Below are positions 31,487-37,409 of a DNA stretch of 37,409 bases, piece after piece. Under the pieces are notes generated by a model. The model was not told where the DNA came from. It saw only the letters and a program-made list of their open reading frames with translations, and did not search any database. The stretch comes from Betaproteobacteria bacterium. Lineage in GTDB: Bacteria > Pseudomonadota > Gammaproteobacteria > Burkholderiales > SG8-39. Positions within the stretch are counted from its first letter, which is position 1, and every line of letters begins with the position of its first letter. The stretch covers positions 1 to 37,409 of the forward strand of contig VBCH01000217.1 in the NCBI GenBank assembly GCA_005884455.1, read 5' to 3'. The position numbers and the translations under genes are program-made.

Positions 31487-34400
31487 ATGATCGAACGCGT
31501 CGTCTCCTTCGCACTCAACAAGCCGCTGTTCATCGTCCTCGGCCTGATTCTTTTCGTCGCCGGCGGCCTCGCGGCCTTCAAATCCCTGCCGATCGAAGCG
31601 TTTCCCGACGTGACCGACACGCAGGTCAACGTCATCACGCTGTACCCGGGTCGCGCCGCGGAGGAAGTCGAGAAGCAGGTCACGGTCCCGCTGGAGGTCG
31701 TGCTCTCCGGGCTGCCCAACGCGGTGCGCCTGTTCTCGCACACGCAGTTTGGGCTGTCGTTCGTCATCATCACTTTCGATGACCGCGCGAACGCCTACTT
31801 CGCGCGGCAGCAGGTGGTGGAGCGGCTGCGCGAGGTGGACTTGCCCGACGGAGCACAACCGGCGCTCGCGCCTTTGTCGACGCCGATCGGCGAAATCTAC
31901 CGTTATCGACTCAAGTCCGACACCTTGAATGCCAGGGATCTGCGCTCGATCGAGGACTGGGTGGTCGAGCGACAGCTGCGCCTCATCCCGGGAGTGGCCG
32001 ACGTCGTCAGTTTCGGGGGCCTCATCAAGCAATACGAAGTCAACCCCGACTTGGGGAAGCTGCGCGACTACAAAGTGACTTTGCAGCAGCTCTTTTCGGC
32101 GCTGCAGCGCGGCAACGCCAACGTCGGGGGAAGCTACCTCGAGCAGGGCAGGCAGCAATATCTCATCCGCGGCATCGGACTGCTGCGTTCCGCCGACGAG
32201 ATCGGCAACATCGTCCTCGCCGAGAGGGGCGGCGTGCCGATTCTGGTCAAGTACGTAGCGGATGTGAGCGTCGGCTCCATCCCTCGTCAGGGGATCGTGG
32301 GACAGGACGAAGAGGACGATGCAGTCACCGGCATCGTGCTGATGCGAAAGGGCGAAAACCCTTCGCAAGTCCTCAAGGCGGTCAAGGACAAGGTCGAATC
32401 GCTGAATGCAACCGGGCTGCCGCGCGGGGTGATGATCGCGCCCTTCTACGATCGGACCTGGCTGATAGACAGGACGCTGAGAACCGTGTTCACCAACCTC
32501 GTCGAAGGCGCGACCCTGGTGACGCTGGTGCTGCTGCTGTTCCTGGGCAACCTGCGGGCTGCGTTCATCGTTGCGCTGGTGATCCCGCTATCCCTGCTTG
32601 CCACGTTCATCGGCCTCACCTGGGTGGGGATTCCCGCGAACTTGCTGTCCTTGGGCGCGATGGATTTCGGCATCATCGTCGACGGTGCGGTGATCGTGGT
32701 GGAAAACGTTTTCCGGAAGCTCTCCGAGCGGGCGCAAGACCGCACGCCGCGGATTCAAAGGATTCTCGAGGCGGCGGTCGAGGTGGGGCGGCCGACGCTT
32801 TTCTCGATGCTCATCATCATCGCGGCGCACATACCGATCTTCACCCTGCAGCGCCACGAGGGGCGAATCTTCGCGCCGATGGCTTGGTCCGTCACCTCCG
32901 CCCTGGTCGGTTCGCTCATCCTTTCGCTGACGCTGGTACCCTTGCTTTGCCTCTGGATGCTGCGCAAGAACCTCCCCACACGGGAAAACGCGCTGGTACA
33001 AGCTTGCAAGCGTGTCTACGAGCCGGCGCTCGCCTGGGCGATCGACAACAAGAAAAAGGTCCTGGGCACCGCCGTCATTGCGCTCGCCGCAAGCCTCGCG
33101 GCCGTGCCCAAGCTCGGCACCGAGTTCCTTCCCGAGCTGAACGAGGGCTCGATCTGGATCAACGTCAACCTGCCCACCTCGGTGTCGGTGACCGAGACGC
33201 AGCGCATGGCCCGCCAATTCCGCTCGGCGCTGGCGGGCGTTCCCGAGGTCGAGAGCGTCATCTCCAAATGCGGCAGGCCCGAGGACGGAACCGATCCCAA
33301 GCCGATCAACATGTGCGAGATCCTGGTGACCCTGAAGCCCGAGTCCCAATGGCGCAGCGGGGCGTCCAAGCGCCAGCTGATCGACGAGATGGACAAGTCG
33401 ATGGCGCGCTTTCCGGGAATCGAGCCGAGCTTCTCCCAGCCGATTCGGGACAATGTCCTCGAATCGATCTCGCAGATCGACGGGCAAATCGTGATCAAGG
33501 TGTTCGGCGAAGACCTCGATGTGCTTCGCAGCCAGGCGGAGCAGGTGTTGAACGCGGTAAAGGACGTGCGCGGCGTGAAACGCGCCTTCATAGACCGCGT
33601 GGGCGAGCTGCCGCAGCTCCTTATCCGCGTGGATCGAGAATCGGCTGCGCGCTATGGACTGAACGTGGCCGACATCCAGGACGTGATCGAAATGGTGCTC
33701 GGAGGCAAGGCGGCCACGCAGCTGTGGGAGGGCGAGCGCCACTACGCGGTCTCGGTGCGCCTCGCCGATCCGCAACGCACGGTATCCAACCTGCGCTCGA
33801 TCACGGTGAGCACGGCCGGCGGCGCGTACGTGCCGATCTCGCAGGTGGCAGAGTTCAGCACCATCGGCGGTGCGATGAATATCGCCCGCGAGAACGGCGT
33901 GCGTGTGCACTCGATCGGGATTTTCATAGCCGAGCGGGACATGGGCAGCGTGGTGTCTGACATGAAGGACCGGGTCGCCGCACGGATCAAGCTTCCGTCC
34001 GGCTACAGCGTCACTTGGTCCGGGGAGTTCGAGAACCAGGAGCGGGCCATGGCGCGCCTTTCCATCATCGTTCCGGTGTCGGTACTGCTGATCTTCATCC
34101 TGCTGTTCGATGCTTTCGGCGCATTCCGAAGCGCCCTCCTGATCCTGCTTAACATCCCGTTTGCACTGATCGGCGGCATCTTCGCGCTGCTGATCACCGG
34201 GATCCCGTTGTCGGTTTCCGCGGCCATCGGCTTCATTGCGCTCTTTGGCCAGGCGGTGCTGAACGGCGTAGTCATGGTCGCGTATTTCAACCAGCTGCGC
34301 GACGCCGGCGCCTCGCCTGAAGAGGCGGTGCTGCGGGGCTCGTTGACGCGCATGCGGACGGTGCTGATGACGGGGCTTCTCGCCGCCTTGGGGCTGCTAC

Positions 34401-34573
34401 CGATGGCGGTGTCCACCGGGATCGGATCGGAGACACAGAAGCCTCTTGCGGTGGTCGTGATCGGCGGTTTGGTGACGGCCACCCTGCTTACGCTCATCGT
34501 GCTGCCTGCGCTCTATCTTGTTTTCGAGCGCTTGGCCGGCCGCCGGTGGCGTCCTCGAGAGGGCGGCAGATGA
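31487..34573 (+). CDS. czcA: heavy-metal efflux RND pump, CzcA type
   Basis: A 1028-residue HAE/HME-family RND proton antiporter. FALNKPLFIVLGLILFVAGG starts TM1. The TM4 proton-relay motif is DFGIIVDGAVIVVEN with Asp393, Asp399 and Glu406, the spacing of CzcA (D402, D408, E415). This indicates divalent Co/Zn/Cd/Ni export and not Cu/Ag (CusA lacks this set). Porter-domain blocks include PDVTDTQVNVITLYPGRAAEE, and the C-terminal half repeats the fold. It is complete and ends at 34573, where the rpsU promoter begins. No metal sensor, two-component pair or CzcD lies beside it. Confidence 0.94.
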   Translation: MIERVVSFALNKPLFIVLGLILFVAGGLAAFKSLPIEAFPDVTDTQVNVITLYPGRAAEEVEKQVTVPLEVVLSGLPNAVRLFSHTQFGLSFVIITFDDRANAYFARQQVVERLREVDLPDGAQPALAPLSTPIGEIYRYRLKSDTLNARDLRSIEDWVVERQLRLIPGVADVVSFGGLIKQYEVNPDLGKLRDYKVTLQQLFSALQRGNANVGGSYLEQGRQQYLIRGIGLLRSADEIGNIVLAERGGVPILVKYVADVSVGSIPRQGIVGQDEEDDAVTGIVLMRKGENPSQVLKAVKDKVESLNATGLPRGVMIAPFYDRTWLIDRTLRTVFTNLVEGATLVTLVLLLFLGNLRAAFIVALVIPLSLLATFIGLTWVGIPANLLSLGAMDFGIIVDGAVIVVENVFRKLSERAQDRTPRIQRILEAAVEVGRPTLFSMLIIIAAHIPIFTLQRHEGRIFAPMAWSVTSALVGSLILSLTLVPLLCLWMLRKNLPTRENALVQACKRVYEPALAWAIDNKKKVLGTAVIALAASLAAVPKLGTEFLPELNEGSIWINVNLPTSVSVTETQRMARQFRSALAGVPEVESVISKCGRPEDGTDPKPINMCEILVTLKPESQWRSGASKRQLIDEMDKSMARFPGIEPSFSQPIRDNVLESISQIDGQIVIKVFGEDLDVLRSQAEQVLNAVKDVRGVKRAFIDRVGELPQLLIRVDRESAARYGLNVADIQDVIEMVLGGKAATQLWEGERHYAVSVRLADPQRTVSNLRSITVSTAGGAYVPISQVAEFSTIGGAMNIARENGVRVHSIGIFIAERDMGSVVSDMKDRVAARIKLPSGYSVTWSGEFENQERAMARLSIIVPVSVLLIFILLFDAFGAFRSALLILLNIPFALIGGIFALLITGIPLSVSAAIGFIALFGQAVLNGVVMVAYFNQLRDAGASPEEAVLRGSLTRMRTVLMTGLLAALGLLPMAVSTGIGSETQKPLAVVVIGGLVTATLLTLIVLPALYLVFERLAGRRWRPREGGR

Positions 34574-34599
34574 CTGCCGGGGGAGTTCTCTGCTAGAAT
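34570..34599 (+). promoter_or_regulatory. promoter of the rpsU-yqeY-dnaG operon
   Basis: ATGACT (34570-34575) and TAGAAT (34594-34599) are 18 bases apart, with TGC directly before the -10 (extended -10). The -35 overlaps the czcA stop codon. Start codon of rpsU follows 33 bases after the -10. Confidence 0.55.
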
Positions 34600-34632
34600 T
34601 CGCACCCTTGCTTTTGGAACAACGAAGCCCGC

Positions 34633-34845
34633 ATGCCGACCGTACGCGTCAAGGAAAACGAGCCCTTCGAGGTGGCGTTGCGCCGTTTCAAGCGGACCGT
34701 GGAAAAGACCGGGCTTCTCACCGAACTGCGCGCCCGCGAGTTCTACGAAAAGCCGACTGCCTACCGCAAGCGAAAGCTCGCCGCCGCCGTCAAGCGGCAC
34801 TACAAGCGCCTGCGCAGCCAGACGTTGCCGCCGAAACTCTATTGA
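34633..34845 (+). CDS. rpsU: 30S ribosomal protein S21
   Basis: A 70-residue S21, highly basic: [20 protein letters not shown] then [20 protein letters not shown]. Standard length and sequence for proteobacterial S21, which helps base-pairing of 16S rRNA with mRNA at initiation. First gene of the macromolecular-synthesis operon leading to dnaG and rpoD. Confidence 0.98.
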   Translation: MPTVRVKENEPFEVALRRFKRTVEKTGLLTELRAREFYEKPTAYRKRKLAAAVKRHYKRLRSQTLPPKLY

Positions 34846-34867
34846 TCCGGACGGCGTTGCCGCCGGA
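34846..34867 (+). terminator. hairpin directly after rpsU (attenuator or processing site)
   Basis: TCCGG-A-CGGC-GTT-GCCG-CCGGA starts at the base after the rpsU stop: a 9-base-pair stem with one bulge and a 3-base loop. No T-run follows. A partial stop or RNase-processing signal that raises S21 output over DnaG, as known for the E. coli operon, is plausible (inference). Confidence 0.45.
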
Positions 34868-34949
34868 CCAACCCGGCGCGATGGAGTGGACAAAGCCGCT
34901 CGTCGCGCCGTTTCATTTTGAGGATCTCCACCCCTGAGGAAACAAGCGC

Positions 34950-35396
34950 ATGTCGCTAAAGGCAAGCATCGGCGAAGACATGAAAGCAGCCATGAAAGCG
35001 AGAGAGGCGCAGCGGCTCTCGGCCATACGCTTGTTGCTCGCGGCGATCAAACAGCGCGAAGTGGACGAGCGAAAAGAGCTTTCGGACGCTGAGGTCGTAA
35101 CGGTCATCGAGAAAATGATCAAGCAACGCCGCGACTCCATTGCGCAGTTCCAGGCGGCCAACCGCAAGGACCTCGTCGACGTCGAAACCTTCGAGTTGAA
35201 TCTTCTCTCGGGCTACCTGCCCAAGCAACTGACGGACGCCGAGATCGAACGGGAGGTCTCCGCGGCAATCGCGCAGACAGGCGCAAAGGGCGCGGCGGAC
35301 ATGGGCAAAGTCATGGGGGCGCTGAAAGGCAAGCTCGCAGGGCGTGCCGACATGGGAAAGATATCGTCGCTGGTGAAATCGAAGCTCGCCGGTTGA
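34950..35396 (+). CDS. yqeY: GatB/YqeY domain protein
   Basis: A 148-residue protein of the GatB/YqeY family, related to the tRNA-binding tail domain of GatB. Key stretches: DMKAAMKAREAQRLSAIRLL, IEKMIKQRRDSIAQFQAANR, and GAADMGKVMGALKGKLAGRADMGK with the GRADMGK-type C-terminal motif. Its role is unclear, probably tRNA-related. GAGGAAA precedes the ATG. Its place between rpsU and dnaG is usual in many Beta- and Gammaproteobacteria. Confidence 0.94.
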   Translation: MSLKASIGEDMKAAMKAREAQRLSAIRLLLAAIKQREVDERKELSDAEVVTVIEKMIKQRRDSIAQFQAANRKDLVDVETFELNLLSGYLPKQLTDAEIEREVSAAIAQTGAKGAADMGKVMGALKGKLAGRADMGKISSLVKSKLAG

Positions 35397-35429
35397 GCAG
35401 GATCGGAATTTCCGGGTTACGCTTGCGGC

Positions 35430-35457
35430 TTGCGCATCGGAAAATTTCGCCTATAAA
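35430..35457 (+). promoter_or_regulatory. internal promoter upstream of dnaG
   Basis: TTGCGC (35430-35435) and TATAAA (35452-35457) are spaced by 16 bases, 4 and 5 of 6 matches. It lies in the 150-base gap before dnaG and could let dnaG-rpoD be expressed independently of rpsU. Confidence 0.45.
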
Positions 35458-35478
35458 GGAAAGATGGTGAGTAGGCAC

Positions 35479-35520
35479 GGGCCCCGGCGGCCCATTCATC
35501 AAGGCGCGCTTGCTGGCGCG
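35479..35520 (+). terminator. tandem hairpins between yqeY and dnaG
   Basis: GGGCC/GGCCC (35479-35483, 35489-35493) and CGCGC/GCGCG (35505-35509, 35516-35520) are two short inverted repeats in the untranslated leader of dnaG. Neither has a T-run. They could limit dnaG translation or protect or target the mRNA. Confidence 0.3.
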
Positions 35521-35546
35521 GCACTCCATCAGAGCGCGTTCCGGCC

Positions 35547-37334
35547 GTGATACCGGATTCCTTCAAGCAAGAACTGCTCCATCGCGTCGATATCGTCGAC
35601 GTGATCGAACGCTACGTCCCGCTGAAGAAGGGCGGGGCGAACTATTCTGCCTGCTGCCCGTTCCACACCGAGAAGACGCCTTCGTTTACCGTCAGCCCGA
35701 CCAAGCAGTTCTATCACTGCTTTGGCTGCGGCGTGCACGGCAACGCGATCTCCTTTCTCATGGAATACCAGGGCCTAGGCTATGTCGAAGCGGTGAAGGA
35801 TCTCGCCGAATCGGTCGGCATGAAGATGCCGGAGTTTGAACCGCGCGCCAAGAAACCCGAAGGCGGGCCGGATCTGTACGAGATCATGGAGCGCGCCTGC
35901 GATTACTATCGCGAGCAGTTGAAGGCAACGCCGCGCGCTATCGAATACCTCAAGGGCCGCGGCTTGACCGGCAAGATCGCGGCGCGCTTCGGAATCGGCT
36001 ATGCCCCCGAGGGCTGGCAGAACCTGGAAGGGGTCTTTCCGACCTACGCGGACAAGGCCTTGAAGGACGTCGGCTTGGTGATCGACGGCGAAGACAGCGG
36101 GCGGCGTTATGACCGATTTCGCGACCGCATCATGTTCCCCATTCTCAACCAGCGCGGCTCCGTGATCGCCTTCGGGGGCCGCGTGCTCGGCGAGGGGGAG
36201 CCGAAGTACCTCAACTCGCCGGAGACCCCGCTCTTCGAGAAGGGACGCGAGCTCTACGGTCTCGCCCAGGCGAGGTTGGCAATCCGTGCGGTAGGCCGCG
36301 CGATCGTGGTCGAAGGCTATATGGACGTGGTGGCGCTGGCGCAGCATGGCGTCGAATATGCCGTCGCAACGCTCGGAACGGCCACCTCGGCTACGCACAT
36401 CCAGAAGCTTCTGCGGCAGACCGACGAAGTCGTTTTCTGCTTCGACGGCGACGCGGCCGGGCGCAAAGCGGCCTGGCATGCGCTCGAGGTTAGCCTGCCT
36501 TATCTGGCGGACAACAAGACCGTACGATTTCTCTTCCTTCCGCCCGAGCACGATCCGGACAGCTTCGTGCGGCAGAAAGGCAAGGAAGCATTCGAGAAAA
36601 AGCTCGGCGATGCACGACCGCTCTCGGAGTTCCTTATGGAAGAGCTGAAGAGCCGGACAGACCTCGGCACGGCCGAGGGTCGCTCACGGTTCGCGCATGA
36701 AGCGAAACCGCTGCTGAGGCAGATTTCGGCCCGGGCCTTGCAGCTGCAGCTCCTCAAAGCGCTTGCCGACACCGCCGGCATGGCCCAGGACGAAGCGGCG
36801 CATTTCATGGAAATCCGCGCGGCGAGCGGTCTGGGTGCGAGGCCCGCTTCGGCGCGCGGGATGGACCGGGGCGCGCAGGCTCCCGAAATCGCGCTCGTAC
36901 GCAAACTTCTGCGATGCTTGCTTTCCAAGCCGGCGCTCGCGAAGGAACTTCCGGCCACGTTTCTGGACCAAGGCTCTCCGGAGGCGCGCGCGCTCATCGC
37001 CGTCGCCCAATATTGTCGCGAGAATCCGGATACGGAAGGGAATATCGTCGTCGATCATTTCCGTGCAACCGAATTCCAACATCTTCTTGAGGCGAATCAG
37101 GCAGACCTGCTCGACCAGAAGCTGGAGGCCGAAGACATGGAGATGGAGCTTCGCGGGTCAGTAGTGCTCCTCGCGGACAGGCACAGAGGCCAACGCTTTG
37201 AAGCGCTGCGGGTAAAGAAGGACCGCACGGCGGAAGAAGAAGCGGAGATGCTTCGTTTACTTCAGGAACGCAAGCTGGTCCCGGCAAATGCACCGAACAA
37301 TGCTATAATTTCAGGTTCCCGTTCGACACCATGA
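35547..37334 (+). CDS. dnaG: DNA primase
   Basis: A 595-residue DnaG, starting at GTG 35547. The CHC2 zinc ligands are Cys37, His40, Cys58 and Cys61 (CPFHTEKT ... YHCFGC). The core has VVEGYMDVVALAQHG with the Toprim Glu256 and FCFDGDAAGRKA with the metal aspartates. The C-terminal helicase-binding part is helical and ends in a charged stretch. It makes RNA primers at the replication fork. A weak ribosome binding site precedes the GTG, in keeping with the low DnaG level needed. Confidence 0.97.
   Translation: MIPDSFKQELLHRVDIVDVIERYVPLKKGGANYSACCPFHTEKTPSFTVSPTKQFYHCFGCGVHGNAISFLMEYQGLGYVEAVKDLAESVGMKMPEFEPRAKKPEGGPDLYEIMERACDYYREQLKATPRAIEYLKGRGLTGKIAARFGIGYAPEGWQNLEGVFPTYADKALKDVGLVIDGEDSGRRYDRFRDRIMFPILNQRGSVIAFGGRVLGEGEPKYLNSPETPLFEKGRELYGLAQARLAIRAVGRAIVVEGYMDVVALAQHGVEYAVATLGTATSATHIQKLLRQTDEVVFCFDGDAAGRKAAWHALEVSLPYLADNKTVRFLFLPPEHDPDSFVRQKGKEAFEKKLGDARPLSEFLMEELKSRTDLGTAEGRSRFAHEAKPLLRQISARALQLQLLKALADTAGMAQDEAAHFMEIRAASGLGARPASARGMDRGAQAPEIALVRKLLRCLLSKPALAKELPATFLDQGSPEARALIAVAQYCRENPDTEGNIVVDHFRATEFQHLLEANQADLLDQKLEAEDMEMELRGSVVLLADRHRGQRFEALRVKKDRTAEEEAEMLRLLQERKLVPANAPNNAIISGSRSTP
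37301..37309 (+). promoter_or_regulatory. extended -10 promoter within dnaG, for rpoD
   Basis: TGCTATAAT: a perfect TATAAT (37304-37309) with the TGn extension, 38 bases before the rpoD start and inside the dnaG 3' end. No good -35. An rpoD promoter inside dnaG is known in E. coli, which supports the call. Confidence 0.5.
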
Positions 37335-37347
37335 GGGTAAGGAAATC

Positions 37348-37409
37348 GTGGCGAATCATAAGCTTAACCTAAAAGCGCGCGCAAAAGCTGCAGCAAGGCT
37401 CAGGGCGCG
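37348..37409 (+). CDS. rpoD: start of RNA polymerase sigma-70 factor gene, cut by window edge
   Basis: From GTG 37348, preceded by AAGGA, the frame is open to the window edge, giving about 20 residues: VANHKLNLKARAKAAARLRA. It is 13 bases after the dnaG stop. The Lys/Ala-rich start fits the variable, basic N-terminal extension seen on betaproteobacterial RpoD, and position after dnaG is where rpoD is expected. The sequence visible is too short for a homology-based call. The ATG at 37331 leads to an early stop and is not used. Confidence 0.6.
   Translation, partial: MANHKLNLKARAKAAARLRA

Noticed and set aside
30191-32368. 725-residue leftward reading frame
   Set aside because: Antisense shadow of czcB and czcA, with no recognisable motif.
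1-37409. CRISPR array, tRNA, rRNA, IS element or prophage
   Set aside because: No regularly spaced direct repeats, no cloverleaf-like or rRNA-like sequence and no transposase or phage structural protein were recognised; the only recombinase is a standard XerD.

Overview
The window reads as the chromosome of a GC-rich proteobacterium, most likely an uncultured or environmental betaproteobacterium. The main evidence is the right end, where folB, plsY, tsaD, rpsU, a GatB/YqeY gene, dnaG and the start of rpoD lie in the order familiar from Beta- and Gammaproteobacteria. TAXI-type TRAP transport, a UbiD-family decarboxylase and a MetE-like core enzyme also fit a soil or water betaproteobacterium. 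I see no phage, integrated plasmid, IS transposase, CRISPR array, tRNA or rRNA. The taxonomic call is inference.

Left part (1-9.5 kb): a leftward operon (alpha/beta hydrolase, Ldh_2-type dehydrogenase, UbiD-family decarboxylase running off the left edge) is divergent from an ACMSD-like amidohydrolase. Together they look like a small module for a carboxylated aromatic or unsaturated acid. Then come an exported protein of unknown function, an enoyl-CoA hydratase, a methyltransferase with a lipoprotein signal, a bactofilin preceded by a good sigma-54 promoter match, and a MATE exporter.

Middle (9.5-19.7 kb): a cystathionine beta-lyase-type PLP enzyme, then a lipoprotein with an Ig-like fold interrupted by a calcium-loop-like insert. 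Its upstream region is a hairpin-rich block next to an AT-rich stretch. Next is a leftward operon encoding a divergent nicotinate phosphoribosyltransferase-like protein, a core-MetE methyltransferase and an ABM-domain protein. Rightward genes follow: a small lipoprotein, a two-subunit UxaA/SuyAB-type lyase, a chalcone-isomerase-like exported protein, a YdjM-like membrane protein, and a periplasmic sorbosone/glucose-dehydrogenase-like protein coupled to a dihaem cytochrome c.

Right part (19.7-37.4 kb): nadA, a TAXI-TRAP binding protein, a transglutaminase/TPR lipoprotein, the fused TRAP permease, ogt and xerD (the last three translationally coupled), folB, plsY and tsaD. A complete CzcCBA-type heavy-metal efflux operon lies between tsaD and rpsU, genes that are normally divergent neighbours. 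The window closes with rpsU-yqeY-dnaG-rpoD, which shows candidate internal promoters and hairpins.

The most system-like candidates of unclear function are the NAPRT-like/core-MetE/ABM operon and the transglutaminase-TPR lipoprotein placed between the two halves of a TAXI-TRAP transporter.
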